Origin: CAWUKT01 sp963923035
GTDB lineage: Bacteria; Bacteroidota; Bacteroidia; J057; JADKCL01
Length of the DNA stretch: 64,000 nt
Assembly (NCBI GenBank): GCA_963923035.1
Contig: CAWUKT010000029.1
Span: 1 to 64,000 of the forward strand
Reading direction: 5' to 3'
The notes beneath the pieces were generated by a model that saw only the letters and a list, made by a program, of their open reading frames with translations, had not been told where the DNA came from and did not search any database. The translations under genes and the position numbers were made by a program. Positions within the stretch are counted from its first letter, which is position 1, and every line of letters begins with the position of its first letter. This document shows, piece after piece, positions 15,159 through 24,601 of the stretch.

Positions 15159-17719
15159 TTCTTGATCAGTTTGCGGGTAAATACCTGGCCATCGGTGACG
15201 ACCCGGATGAAATAAATTCCGGCTTCCACACCGGACAAATCAATCCGCTTGGATTGGCCGTCCAGCATGCCGCCGAGGATGCGGCGCCCCTGGACATCCA
15301 GCATCTGCCAGGGCCCGGTGACTCCGGCGAATTCGATCTTCGTGAAGTCACTCGCCGGGGAAGGATAGACCTTGAATTCGGACATCACTGGCTCCAGCGT
15401 GGCCAAGGGCAATCCCACGACCAGGGAATCCATCGGAAAAGATTGGATACTCCGGGCAAAAGTTCCCGCGACCAATTTGCTTTGGGACAGGTCCCATTCC
15501 ATGTCGTAGACCGGGATCATCGGCATATTGGAACCGACCCGTTTCCAGTCCTGCCCGTAATTGTTGGTCGCATAGACTCCGCCATCGGACGCCACGACCC
15601 AGACGCTGTCCCGCGTGGGGTGGAACAAGACATCGTTGAGGGCCAGCGGCGGCAAATCCCCCGAGACATCCATCCAGGTACTTCCAAAATCGGTCGAGCG
15701 GAAGACGTGGGGCGTATTCGAATTGTTCTTGTAGCCGCTCAGGGTGACGAGGACCTCCCCATTTTGGAAGGGCGAGGCCTTGATGCTCGTGACGTACCGG
15801 TCCGGCAGTCCCGCCGATATATTGTTGAACACGGCGCCCGTATTCGTGGAGACGTGGACATTTCCATCGGAGCTCCCCGTGTACAGGACCGTCGGGTCCA
15901 ACGGACTTTCGGAGATGGTCGTGATGTTGTGGTAGCGGGGAGAAATGACCACGCCGTCGGTCAAATCACCGCTGATGGCCGTCCAGTTGTGGTTGGGGAG
16001 GCCGGTGGAACTCCGGTAGAGCCGGTAGGTACCGGTATAAAAGACGTCTTTGTTGTGCTGGCTGACGATGATTGGCTGGTCCCAGTTGGTCCGGTCGTTG
16101 AAATCGATGCCAAAATCGAAGGGGGACCAGTTGAGGCCCTGATCGGTCGTGAAATAAAGGCCGCCATTCTGGAATTCCACCACCAAATCATTGGGATTGT
16201 CCGTGAACAAGGGCTGGAAACCATCGCCGCCGAAGACCCGCTGCCAGGAATCGATGGTCGTCGCATTTCCCCGCGCGGTTCCATTGTCCTGCATTCCTCC
16301 ATAATACACGCCAAATTCGTGGGGGCTGGGCATGATCCGATAAAACTGAGAATTGGGAATCTCATCCACATCCGTCCAGGTGCTTCCGTTGTCGGTGGTC
16401 TCATAGAGTCCGCCGTCCGTGGCCAAAATGAATTCTCCCGGCCCGGTAAACAACATGTCGTGCTTGTCGGAATGCGGTTCACTCGGACTTCCCAGGCCAC
16501 CAAAATCGAGGACCTGCCAGCTCTGCCCGTTGTTGGAAGAGTGGTGGAGCAGAACGCCGTGGAGGTAGATGTCGTTGGGGGAAAAGGGATTGATATAGCA
16601 ATTGGAAAAATACCACCCGAAGCCGCCCAGCGCGTTGGGATCGAGGGACGCGGTCGGAACCACGCTCCAATTTTGGCCGCCATTCGTCGTCTCGTACATG
16701 TTAAACACCTGGTACGAGCCCGGGTCCACATAGGTCGCAATCAGGCGATTGGGATTCGTCGCATCGATGGAGATGCTTACCCGGCTCATGGTCTGGGTCG
16801 GAAGACCTCCCGCCAGTTTCGTCCAATTGTCCCCGCCGTCCGTCGTCTTCCAGATGCCCGCATCCGGCCCGGAAACCAGACTTTTCGTTCCCGAACGCAA
16901 TCGGTTCCAGATCGTCGCGTACAATACGGAGGGATTGCTGGGATCCATGACGAGGTCGTTTACCCCAGCTGAATCGGCAATGAACAAGACCTGGTTCCAG
17001 CTTTGGCCGCCGTCGGTCGTGCGGTAGAGGCCCCGGTCATTGTTGCGTTGCATGGGCAGGCCCATGGCGCCCACATAAATCCGGTCGACGTCGGTGGGAT
17101 CGACGATGATCCGCGAGATGATCCGCGTATCCTGCAAGCCCAGCGACGCCCAATTCTGGCCGCCATCCGTGGATTTGTAGATTCCATCCCCCACAAACGG
17201 GAATCCAGTGATGTTGCGGTCACCGGTCCCGGCGTACACAATCTGGGAGCTCCCCGGCTGGTACGTCAATTCGCCAATGGACAGGAAATTGTTCGTGTCG
17301 AAGACCGGATTCCAGGACTGACCGCCATCGATCGTTCTGAAGATGCCGCCGGACACGGATCCCGACAGCATGGTATTGGAATCATTGGGGTCCATGGCGA
17401 TGGCGTTGATGCGGCCGCCCACATTGGTGGGGCCCTCGAGGGTCCAAGGAGTGGACGTGATGCCGGCCGCTCCGGCGGCCTTTCGCGTGGCCACCATCTT
17501 GGTGGCGTACAAGGCCGACTCGTAGGCCTCCAGGTCGACGGTCATGTCGGGATAGGCCCGCCGTATTTCAAAAAAGTCTATTGGCGCCATTTTCTCTTGC
17601 AGCTTTTGGTCGGCCGGAGAAACAGCGGATTCAGAGGTGGTGGATCGAAATTGGGGTCCAATGATCAGGACGGAAGAGAGCAAAGCAAGCAGTACGAGAG
17701 GATAACGGAATTGCTTCAT
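15155..17719 (-). CDS. Secreted BNR/VPS10-type beta-propeller protein with T9SS sorting domain
   Basis: The 854-residue protein has a signal peptide or anchor (residues 1-25). From about residue 95 it carries many Asp-box-like repeats of the form T(D/N)GG-Q-(S/N)-W, for example TIDGGQSWNPV, STDGGQNWASL and TTNGGQNWSVV, typical of sortilin/BNR beta-propellers. The last ~75 residues (VYPSPASDFTKIEF through the Lys-rich end) are a type IX secretion sorting domain. Export to the cell surface is therefore expected; the ligand or substrate is unknown. No catalytic glycosidase residues are evident, so sialidase activity is not claimed. It heads a two-gene unit with the RibD-like reductase. Confidence 0.87.
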   Translation of the reverse strand: MKQFRYPLVLLALLSSVLIIGPQFRSTTSESAVSPADQKLQEKMAPIDFFEIRRAYPDMTVDLEAYESALYATKMVATRKAAGAAGITSTPWTLEGPTNVGGRINAIAMDPNDSNTMLSGSVSGGIFRTIDGGQSWNPVFDTNNFLSIGELTYQPGSSQIVYAGTGDRNITGFPFVGDGIYKSTDGGQNWASLGLQDTRIISRIIVDPTDVDRIYVGAMGLPMQRNNDRGLYRTTDGGQSWNQVLFIADSAGVNDLVMDPSNPSVLYATIWNRLRSGTKSLVSGPDAGIWKTTDGGDNWTKLAGGLPTQTMSRVSISIDATNPNRLIATYVDPGSYQVFNMYETTNGGQNWSVVPTASLDPNALGGFGWYFSNCYINPFSPNDIYLHGVLLHHSSNNGQSWQVLDFGGLGSPSEPHSDKHDMLFTGPGEFILATDGGLYETTDNGSTWTDVDEIPNSQFYRIMPSPHEFGVYYGGMQDNGTARGNATTIDSWQRVFGGDGFQPLFTDNPNDLVVEFQNGGLYFTTDQGLNWSPFDFGIDFNDRTNWDQPIIVSQHNKDVFYTGTYRLYRSSTGLPNHNWTAISGDLTDGVVISPRYHNITTISESPLDPTVLYTGSSDGNVHVSTNTGAVFNNISAGLPDRYVTSIKASPFQNGEVLVTLSGYKNNSNTPHVFRSTDFGSTWMDVSGDLPPLALNDVLFHPTRDSVWVVASDGGVYATNNYGQDWKRVGSNMPMIPVYDMEWDLSQSKLVAGTFARSIQSFPMDSLVVGLPLATLEPVMSEFKVYPSPASDFTKIEFAGVTGPWQMLDVQGRRILGGMLDGQSKRIDLSGVEAGIYFIRVVTDGQVFTRKLIKK

Positions 17720-17837
17720 GGGATCGGTTTGATCTAAGTTAAATATCTCCGAGGGGCTTTCCTTGGAAATAGGAGACGAATCCCATGAAAATGTCGGGGA
17801 GAATTACACGAAATAAGGGGTAAAGATTGCGAAAGGC

Positions 17838-19172
17838 CTAGAAATGGAAATTCATTCCGGTATTGAGGCTGAACTGCATCGGGTGATCCCCGGCAAAGGC
17901 GAAGCGGTTGCTCACGATGCCATACCGCAGTCCTGGTTCCAGGTTCAGGCTGAGCTTGTCCAGTACTTTGTACTGCACTCCGGTCCGCAGCAGCAAATTT
18001 CCCTGGGCCGGATCGAACTTCCGTTCTTCTGGTGACACCAAACGAGCTGCAACCTGACCTTCCTGATTGGAAAGGGTATTGTCATAGCCCCAGAGCAGAT
18101 TCGCGGAGACGCCAGAGGAGACGTAGTACGAGAATTTTTCCTTCTCGATGACATCCAATTTTACCAGGACCGGAACTTCTACCATGCTCAGGTTGAACTC
18201 AGAATTGAGGGTTTCAATTTTGCCCGTGGCGTCCAGCGCCCCGGCGGTGGTGGAGGAACGATTTTGGTAAAAGATACCCGATTGCACTCCAATGCGCTCC
18301 GATACGTTGTAGCCAAGGTTCAGGCCCGTAGTATAGGCCGTGACCATTTCGGTTGGCGTCTGCTCAGCAGCGGCCGGATCGAGGAAGGCTCGGGACCCGG
18401 TCCGGGCGGATATGTCCGTGGAATTTTGGATGGGAACCTGGCTGGCCAGGGTATAATCGGGAGAGAAATTGCCGCCCAGGGCCCAACGCTTGGACCGGGT
18501 GGTTTCTTGCTTCTTTTCGGTATTGTCAAATTGGAAATCGGCGGCCGAATAGACTTCTTCGATCACGTCGGCTTCGTAGCCCACCGCATCCTCGGTGGTG
18601 GTGCGGCGCGGCATCTCTTCAAGTGCTTCGCCCCCAAATACCCGCGCATCGCGGGGAACCATGCCGTTGAACAGGACAGCTTTCCGGATCGTCGGCTTGG
18701 AGTCGCGGGCGGGTGGCGTCCATTCAGCGGGGACATTGCTTCCCATCTGATCTACAAACATCGTCCGCAGCTGTTTCTGAACATCAGATTGCTGGGTCCG
18801 GTTCCGCAGCGGCATTTGTGCCAGGCCGGAACCACGGCCCCCCGAGAATAAAATACCGGGCTTGGTCAATCCTTGGGTAGCATTGCTACCACCGGCATTG
18901 ACCTGGGGCAAGGTAATGATATTGCCCTGCGCGAATTGAGGCGCTGTCGTTTGCATCCGACCATTTCCCCACCAGAACCACACGCCAAATCCGACCAACA
19001 GCAAAATAGATGCTGCGGCGGTGAAGCGGGCCCAGATGACTTTTTTCCGCAACCGATCGTTTTCCATTTCTGCCGCAATTCCCTCCCACACAGTCTCACG
19101 AACGGGCGCTTCATTGTCTGCCAACTGGTTGGCGAACAAATCGTCGATGCTATGTCCTTTGTCGTTAACCAT
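17838..19172 (-). CDS. Anti-sigma-like N-terminus, membrane helix and C-terminal beta-barrel domain
   Basis: Residues 1-45 are cytoplasmic-like (HSIDDLFANQLADNEAPVRETVW), as in Bacteroidota anti-sigma proteins. A hydrophobic helix follows at about 48-68 (ARFTAAASILLLVGFGVWFWWG), then a 150-residue linker. The C-terminal 200 residues look like an outer-membrane beta-barrel or PorT-like domain: alternating strands from WALGGNFSPDY, TGLNLGYNVSERIGVQSG, ending MNFHF with the terminal Phe typical of barrels. The ATG at 19172 overlaps the sigma gene stop by 8 bases (ATGGTTAA). It probably controls that ECF sigma factor. How one chain could have both inner-membrane and barrel segments is unclear. 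Confidence 0.72.
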   Translation of the reverse strand: MVNDKGHSIDDLFANQLADNEAPVRETVWEGIAAEMENDRLRKKVIWARFTAAASILLLVGFGVWFWWGNGRMQTTAPQFAQGNIITLPQVNAGGSNATQGLTKPGILFSGGRGSGLAQMPLRNRTQQSDVQKQLRTMFVDQMGSNVPAEWTPPARDSKPTIRKAVLFNGMVPRDARVFGGEALEEMPRRTTTEDAVGYEADVIEEVYSAADFQFDNTEKKQETTRSKRWALGGNFSPDYTLASQVPIQNSTDISARTGSRAFLDPAAAEQTPTEMVTAYTTGLNLGYNVSERIGVQSGIFYQNRSSTTAGALDATGKIETLNSEFNLSMVEVPVLVKLDVIEKEKFSYYVSSGVSANLLWGYDNTLSNQEGQVAARLVSPEERKFDPAQGNLLLRTGVQYKVLDKLSLNLEPGLRYGIVSNRFAFAGDHPMQFSLNTGMNFHF

Positions 19173-19737
19173 TGCTGATCTCACTTTGATAGAACTCGCT
19201 TTCTGCCTCGATCATCAGGCGGAGAGCTTTCCGGGCGCGGTTCAATTGCGATTTTGACGTCCCAACGGAGATTCCCAGTTTCTGTGCGATTTCATCGTGG
19301 GAGTATCCCTCGATGGCAAAGAGGTTGAAAACCATTCGATAGCCGTCGGGCAATCGCTGGACCATGCCCAGTAAATCAGAGGTGGCAAATTCCTGGTCGA
19401 GCAAGGGGGCGCCGTATTCGTGTTCGATTTCATCCAGTCCTACCACGACGTGGATGCGAGAATTCTTTTGGTACTGCCGAATGGCGACGTTGGTGATGAC
19501 TCTTCGTACCCAACCTTCGAAGGAGCCGTTTCCCTTATAGGTGCCAATTTTGCGGAAAACCCGGATGAAACCTTCCTGCAACACGTCCTCTGCCTCTTCC
19601 CGATTTTTGGCGTAGCGGAGGCATACAGCCATCATCTTCCCAGCCAATTGTTCGTACAATTGACGCTGGGCAGCTGGCTTGCCTGCCTTCAAGGCCTTGA
19701 CCAGACGCCGTTCATCCCGTGGATTGGAAAACCGCAT
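19165..19737 (-). CDS. ECF-type RNA polymerase sigma factor
   Basis: The 190-residue protein shows sigma region 2 (CLRYAKNREEAEDVLQEGFIRVFRKIGTY pattern, with the DVLQEGF core-binding segment and a W-V-R-R-V -10 contact helix). It also shows region 4 with LPDGYRMVFNLFAIEGYSHDEIAQKLG, a helix-turn-helix, and SQLNRARKAL. It lacks region 3, as ECF sigma factors do. The overlapping downstream gene encodes a single-helix anti-sigma-like protein, the usual ECF pairing. The upstream region carries AACCTTTG at 19764-19771 on the minus strand, one base from the -7 consensus. The signal sensed is unknown. Confidence 0.9.
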   Translation of the reverse strand: MRFSNPRDERRLVKALKAGKPAAQRQLYEQLAGKMMAVCLRYAKNREEAEDVLQEGFIRVFRKIGTYKGNGSFEGWVRRVITNVAIRQYQKNSRIHVVVGLDEIEHEYGAPLLDQEFATSDLLGMVQRLPDGYRMVFNLFAIEGYSHDEIAQKLGISVGTSKSQLNRARKALRLMIEAESEFYQSEISNG

Positions 19738-19802
19738 GTACTTCTAAGATACAACAACCTCCGCAAAGGTTGCATAGGGGGTGAGAATAAAAGAAGGGAA
19801 CG

Positions 19803-20195
19803 CTAAGAAGGGCGATGCAACCAGCCCCGCTTGAGGGCAAGAGCCTTGAGTTTCTTGGCCTTTTTACCAACGGCATTGGAAGTCAACCCCTGAAAATCGA
19901 TGAAACAATGCCCATCAAAGGGGTAATTGTCTTCTTCGGTGGCCAAACCCTCCTGGTTGCATTCTTCCACCAAAACTCCGGCAACTCCAGCCGAAGTGTA
20001 TTCCTGGGTAAAGTGGGCAAAGGCGGTGGAGGCCGAAAACTTCTTGCCATTGTAGACGGAGAGCTTGAATTCGTCTTTGGGGGTGGGCCGGAAAGTTTGA
20101 GAGGAAAAAACTTGAGATGAAAATGAATCGCCCTGAACAAATGAAGGGTGCACTTGACGCAACAAAAGGGTATCAGATTCCAGTTTCAGGGACAT
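19803..20195 (-). CDS. Conserved hypothetical protein, second gene of an unknown pair
   Basis: A protein of about 130 residues with a compact conserved core: LLRQVHPSFVQ near the start, TFRPTPKDEFKLSVYNG, AGVAGVLVEEC, FDGHCFIDF and a Lys-rich end. I recall similar short proteins (HPS(F/W)VQ ... RPTPKDE.KLSVYDG ... IDF) in many unrelated bacteria, without known function. The start at ATG 20195 overlaps the upstream gene by 10 bases, so the two are translationally linked. It has no signal peptide or membrane segment and is probably cytoplasmic. Toxin/antitoxin or nucleic-acid roles are possible but unproven. Confidence 0.65.
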   Translation of the reverse strand: MSLKLESDTLLLRQVHPSFVQGDSFSSQVFSSQTFRPTPKDEFKLSVYNGKKFSASTAFAHFTQEYTSAGVAGVLVEECNQEGLATEEDNYPFDGHCFIDFQGLTSNAVGKKAKKLKALALKRGWLHRPS

Positions 20196-21304
20196 AGTTG
20201 ACCTTTCAGATAAGTTTTGAGCTTTATCCAGTCTTTCTCTTCCTCCAATTGCCATTCCGCCTCGCTATCTTTCGCCTTATCCGTCAGCGCCACCATCTGG
20301 AACTCTGCTTCTTTTCCGGGCAACAGGAAATGTAGGGAAGCTTCGAAATCCTCTGTCGACCATTCAAACTGGATACTTCCTTCCGGGGTGGGAAAGATAA
20401 ACGGCAATGGTAAATCATCGGCTAGGTAATCTGCTGACGATTTACGGAGCCATTCCGTAGCAGCGGGCGGCAGTTCTTTTCCTTGACCATCCAACCAACC
20501 CTCCTTCAAAAGTATCAATTCATCCAATCGAAAATCAATGTCCAGAGGATCCAGGAACGTCAAACCTTCAATTTCTTCAACCTTTTGCAATTGATCGTTT
20601 TCGGAAAAAAGGGCAGTGGCCTGCAAGGCTACCCGTTGCCGCTGCGGCGTGTCGAAGGTGAGGAAAGCCTCTTTGAGTTCGGTGGTAAGCTCATCTGGGA
20701 AAGGAAACCCGAACCGCTGGCCATTGACCAAAATTAGATGCCCTACTCGTCTCTGAAGATCCAGTTCGGCAACAAACCCTCTCAAAACCGTCGCGTCGGA
20801 GTACTTGCGGGAAAGAGAAGAAGCCAAAACCAATTGTTTTCTCACCTGGCGGCTGTAAGTCCCACTACTCCCGTTTCCATTGTGCATGACAATGGATTCA
20901 TCATTCTTTAGATTTTTCCCCAACCGCTCAAACTTTTTCAAAAGTGCATGGGGCATGTATCGGGTGGGATCTTCCTGGGCGTTGGCGACAGCGTCGATGA
21001 TTCTCGACTCGGCCTGCTTAAATGATTCCATGCCGAGGGGATTGGCCCCGGTTTGCACCATCACAATCTGAGGAAGGGTGCTACCAGCTTCAATGCCCAC
21101 CAACTCAAAGGAAATCCCTTTGGCATAGTTCCGGATGACCCGCTGGCGATCGGGATGCTCTTCGAGGTAAACGTACTTGGCCATCTCAATGGTCAATTCT
21201 CCGAGCACCGCCAAATCTTCCAGCAATTCCAGCGGCATTGTATGCTGCTCGAACCGTTTTCCCTTGTATTGAAGGTGAAAGACTTCTATTTGCTCTTTTT
21301 CCAT
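20186..21304 (-). CDS. Hypothetical protein, first gene of an unknown pair
   Basis: A 372-residue cytoplasmic-looking protein that I do not recognise. It begins MEKEQIEVFHLQYKGKRFEQHTMPLELLEDLAVL and has a mixed alpha/beta N-terminal half including SFELVGIEAGSTLPQIVM. The middle, LILVNGQRFGFPFPDELTTEL, could form a small beta-barrel-like domain. The C-terminus is acidic with many Trp and Glu residues. There are no catalytic motifs I can name. It precedes and overlaps the short conserved protein by 10 bases. The pair stands alone between the sigma operon and the DsbA-like gene. Confidence 0.7.
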   Translation of the reverse strand: MEKEQIEVFHLQYKGKRFEQHTMPLELLEDLAVLGELTIEMAKYVYLEEHPDRQRVIRNYAKGISFELVGIEAGSTLPQIVMVQTGANPLGMESFKQAESRIIDAVANAQEDPTRYMPHALLKKFERLGKNLKNDESIVMHNGNGSSGTYSRQVRKQLVLASSLSRKYSDATVLRGFVAELDLQRRVGHLILVNGQRFGFPFPDELTTELKEAFLTFDTPQRQRVALQATALFSENDQLQKVEEIEGLTFLDPLDIDFRLDELILLKEGWLDGQGKELPPAATEWLRKSSADYLADDLPLPFIFPTPEGSIQFEWSTEDFEASLHFLLPGKEAEFQMVALTDKAKDSEAEWQLEEEKDWIKLKTYLKGQLCP

Positions 21305-21349
21305 TGGATTACATACCCAATATAGCCCAAACGGAGAGATTCCACCAAA

Positions 21350-22084
21350 TCACTTGGTTTCCAGCTCTCCCGCGAGGATTTTGTCGATGGTTCCGGTCAG
21401 GCTGGTCTTGTCAGAATACCCGCGGGCGAGGAGGTAGAGTTGGTCGTTGTGGAAGAGGAAAACGGTGGGAAATCCAGTGACGCCAAGTTGGTTGCTGAAT
21501 TGGAAATCGGCCTCGGCCTGGCGTTGGTAGCTGGTATCGGCCATTTGCTGGACGAATGCGTCGCCGTCGAGGCCGAAGGTCGCCGCGACGGGGCCGTAAA
21601 CGGCGGGGACTTCCGGGGAAATACCGTCGAGGTAGACCATTTTTTGCATGGCATGGGCGAACTCCACAGTTCGGGCGGGCAATTTCTCCCGAAAGACCAC
21701 CATGGCGATGGCGGGTTGCAGCGAACTGAAATAGAGCTGGCCCGAGTTGAAATTCTCCAGAAATGCTTCCCCAAACTTCACTCCGGTATGGTTTTCGACC
21801 GTTTTATAGGCTTCACTCACAAAGGGCACGACTTCTTTTCCCACTCCCTCCCGATCTCCCAACATCATTCCCCCCGAAACCACTTGAAACTCCATTTGGC
21901 CCTGGTAATCGTCGTAGATGTCATGGATGACGCCCGAGAATCCGTAGCACCATCCGCAGAGGGCATCGTAGACATATATAAGGAGGGGCTTCTCGGAAGT
22001 GGGGGTTTGGGCAGACATATATTGGTGGTGAAAGGGGAGTAAAAGGAGGAAGAAGGAGAGCAGTAATGTCGATTTAGTTTTCAT
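21350..22084 (-). CDS. DsbA/FrnE-like thioredoxin-fold protein, exported
   Basis: Starting at the ATG at 22084, the protein has a hydrophobic signal peptide ending near MSAQ. It then enters a thioredoxin fold with the redox motif CGWC in YVYDALCGWCYGFSG. The large helical insertion (about residues 60-170) and the C-terminal GVTGFPTVFLF strand with the cis-Pro loop fit the DsbA/FrnE-like group. It likely acts as a periplasmic thiol-disulfide oxidoreductase or isomerase. An upstream in-frame extension to 22159 would bury the signal peptide and is rejected. It is monocistronic; no DsbB-type partner is visible in the window. Confidence 0.83.
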   Translation of the reverse strand: MKTKSTLLLSFFLLLLPFHHQYMSAQTPTSEKPLLIYVYDALCGWCYGFSGVIHDIYDDYQGQMEFQVVSGGMMLGDREGVGKEVVPFVSEAYKTVENHTGVKFGEAFLENFNSGQLYFSSLQPAIAMVVFREKLPARTVEFAHAMQKMVYLDGISPEVPAVYGPVAATFGLDGDAFVQQMADTSYQRQAEADFQFSNQLGVTGFPTVFLFHNDQLYLLARGYSDKTSLTGTIDKILAGELETK

Positions 22085-22428
22085 TGTCCACAGTAAAACC
22101 GGAGGAAAAAGAGATTGTTGCGAAGAAAATTTAAACTGTTTGGGGCATTTACTGTACACCTGTTTCGAGGGTCGTGGATAGTGGGGGGAAATTCCCCTTT
22201 TTTTGATCCGTACCTTTATTCATCCCGAATTTGGCCGTTTTCTGCCCGAAAACAAACGCTTGTTTGGGATTGAAAAAAAGTACCCGACCGATTGGCCGAG
22301 CCAGTCAGTGGTCCACCTTCACCGAAAATAAATTCAAAAAAATGATAACCATGCGGAGGGGAATTCGTAATGCTATCTCGTGTAGACCTCTCCGATTGGT
22401 AGCAAAATCTTAAACGTAAACATCTGGT
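22085..22428. other. Intergenic region between divergent genes
   Basis: This stretch separates the DsbA-like gene (minus) from the pseudo-caspase gene (plus). The DsbA side is purine-rich on the plus strand. TACCTTTA at 22211-22218 is one base from the -7 consensus but has no matching -33 element. I see no gene, repeat or RNA here. Confidence 0.5.
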
Positions 22429-24429
22429 ATGAAAATGAAGAAGCGATTCCTGTCATTGACTGGCATCATGGCGCTGATGTTGTCTGTGGGGCTGTTGCAA
22501 GCCCAGAATCGAAATGATCTCCTGCTCACCCAGAGCATCAGTGGTGATTATTTCAACGCTGTCGACGAGGCCCTGGCCACGTTCTACGACGACTGGCGCC
22601 AAAGTGGCGTCCTCAAGATCCGGACCCAGGAAGCTGAGGACAAGCCCGGCTCCTACCGCAATCTTATCCAGTACGACCGCCGCGGGAACATCGCCCGCAT
22701 CGCCGATGAGCAGGGTCAAACCCACTCTGTCTCCTACGACAAGCAAAATCGGATTCGTCGGATCTACACCTACCGCAATGGCGATCCCTATTCCACCGAA
22801 TTCTTCTACTACAACCGCGATGGCGGTCTGAAGAAGTCCACCCGGAAGATGGCCAGCAACAAGAAAGAATTTGAGCGCTTCTACAACGCTGAGGGCCGCC
22901 TCATCCGCCAGCGCATCTACGACAATGGCATTCCCACCAAGACCCTCGCATTTGAGTGGAAATACGATGATACCGGCCACCTCCGCGGCATGAATGGCCC
23001 CGGCCGCCGCATGTCCTGCTTCTACGACGGCGATCGCCTCGTCCAGATCCGCGAACAAAATGGCGGCGCCATTGAGCAGGTCAATATCAGCTACAACGAG
23101 ATGGGCCCGGCTGCCCTCAAGCAGTACGTCGAAACCGAAGGCGACCTCATCCTCCAGAAAATCATCGACCTCGAATACAACAATGCCGGCATCGTCGCCC
23201 GCATGAAGGAACAGGGCCGCGACAAGAATGTCCTCGCCCAGGTCACCAATTACTACTACGATGCCTTCTCCGACCAGGTCCTCGCCACCCGGGGCGATTG
23301 GGACGGCGGTGGCTTCGGCTACGGTACCCCGGTCCTCATCGAATGGGACAACCCTGAGTACGACAAGCTGGTCATCGATTCCATGACCACCTGCCGCCTG
23401 AAGCTCTCCCCCGGCATCAACCAGAAAATGCCCGACATCAAGGAGCTGACCCTGCGCCTCAACTACAAAGACACCGAGCGTGAAATCGGCCACGTCGTTC
23501 TCCAGCGCAAAGGCGTCACCCAGGACTTCTTCATCGAAGAAAACCTGCCCCTCTACGAAGGCCGCAACACGATCTTCCTTGAGGTCAAGACCGAGCAGGG
23601 CAGCTTCAGTTCCGGCGAACGCTACATCACCTACAAGAACCCCAACCGTCAGATCTACGTGCGCAACCTGCACATCCTGGCCATCGGCGTCGAAGACTAT
23701 GCCAACGACAAGTTCGACCTCGACCACTCTTCTGACGACATCAACCTGCTCATCGACAAGTTGAAGACGCAGGAAGGCAAGCTCTTCGGCGAAGTCCGCA
23801 CCAAGCTCCTCGTCGACGAAAACGCCACCAAAGAAAACATCGAAGAAGCTGTCCGCAAGATTCACGGCCAGGCGGCATCGGATGACCTCGTGCTCATCTA
23901 CTTCTCCGGCCACGGCGAAGAATTCAACGGTAACTTCTACCTGAAGCCCCACGATGTCAACGAGGGCCGTCTGGAACTCGAGAACACTGCCATCGACAAC
24001 CGTTGGATGCTGGAAGAAATCTCCCGCTACAACGCTTCCACCCTGTTCTTCATGGACGCCAGCCACCAGTTGAACGCCGACGAAGAGGAAACGGTCGACG
24101 TTGGTGAAGCCAATATGGACGAGGTGAAGGAAGACTTCGAAAATGTCATCGACAGCGAAGAAGACATCCGTATCTTCATGAGCTCCACCTCCACCAAGCA
24201 GAAGTCTTTCCGCTCCAACGAAGGTCCGAGTGCCTTTGCGGCGGCTCTGCTGGAAGGCATCGAAGGCAAGGCTGACGGCGGCATCTACGGCAACAGCAAC
24301 GGATTCGTCACGGTCAACGAGCTGAGCGAATACGTTTCGGATCGGGTGCTGGGCATGACGGGCTGGAAGCAGAAGCCGACGGTCGTTAAGCGGGGCATCG
24401 GTCTGGTGCCGATCGCTCAGGTCAAGTAA
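22429..24429 (+). CDS. Exported caspase-fold protein with Ser in place of the catalytic Cys (pseudo-caspase)
   Basis: The 666-residue protein has a signal peptide (MKMKKRFLSLTG...LLQAQ) and a YD-repeat-like region at about 70-300 (YDRRGNIARI, YDKQNRIRRI, FYNAEGRLIRQ, YNNAGIVAR). A beta-sandwich linker follows at about 325-415 and a C14 caspase-like domain at 420-660. The catalytic His is present (His495 in YFSGHGEE). The position of the catalytic Cys, normally in a D-A-C-H-S/G segment, is Ser545 in MDASHQ. Peptidase activity is therefore doubtful. Third codon positions are strikingly C-rich, suggesting high expression. A strong terminator follows at 24466, so it is a separate unit from the next caspase. 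Confidence 0.85.
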   Translation: MKMKKRFLSLTGIMALMLSVGLLQAQNRNDLLLTQSISGDYFNAVDEALATFYDDWRQSGVLKIRTQEAEDKPGSYRNLIQYDRRGNIARIADEQGQTHSVSYDKQNRIRRIYTYRNGDPYSTEFFYYNRDGGLKKSTRKMASNKKEFERFYNAEGRLIRQRIYDNGIPTKTLAFEWKYDDTGHLRGMNGPGRRMSCFYDGDRLVQIREQNGGAIEQVNISYNEMGPAALKQYVETEGDLILQKIIDLEYNNAGIVARMKEQGRDKNVLAQVTNYYYDAFSDQVLATRGDWDGGGFGYGTPVLIEWDNPEYDKLVIDSMTTCRLKLSPGINQKMPDIKELTLRLNYKDTEREIGHVVLQRKGVTQDFFIEENLPLYEGRNTIFLEVKTEQGSFSSGERYITYKNPNRQIYVRNLHILAIGVEDYANDKFDLDHSSDDINLLIDKLKTQEGKLFGEVRTKLLVDENATKENIEEAVRKIHGQAASDDLVLIYFSGHGEEFNGNFYLKPHDVNEGRLELENTAIDNRWMLEEISRYNASTLFFMDASHQLNADEEETVDVGEANMDEVKEDFENVIDSEEDIRIFMSSTSTKQKSFRSNEGPSAFAAALLEGIEGKADGGIYGNSNGFVTVNELSEYVSDRVLGMTGWKQKPTVVKRGIGLVPIAQVK

Positions 24430-24465
24430 GAACAGCGCGCCACCGCTTTTTGAAAAAGATTACCT

Positions 24466-24500
24466 GGAAGCGGAGTCATCGACTCCGCTTCCTTTGTTTT
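24466..24500 (+). terminator. Hairpin terminator after the pseudo-caspase gene
   Basis: A perfect 12-bp stem, GGAAGCGGAGTC / GACTCCGCTTCC, with a 3-base loop is followed by TTTGTTTT. A second short hairpin, CCCCGCC TGA GGCGGGG, follows at 24504-24520. Confidence 0.85.
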
Positions 24501-24601
24501 GGGCCCCGCCTGAGGCGGGGAATCCGACAAAAATGTAACCCCAAAGGATTAGAATCGTATCTTGGACAAGGATCGAACCTCCCATTAGAAAAACTACCGG
24601 A

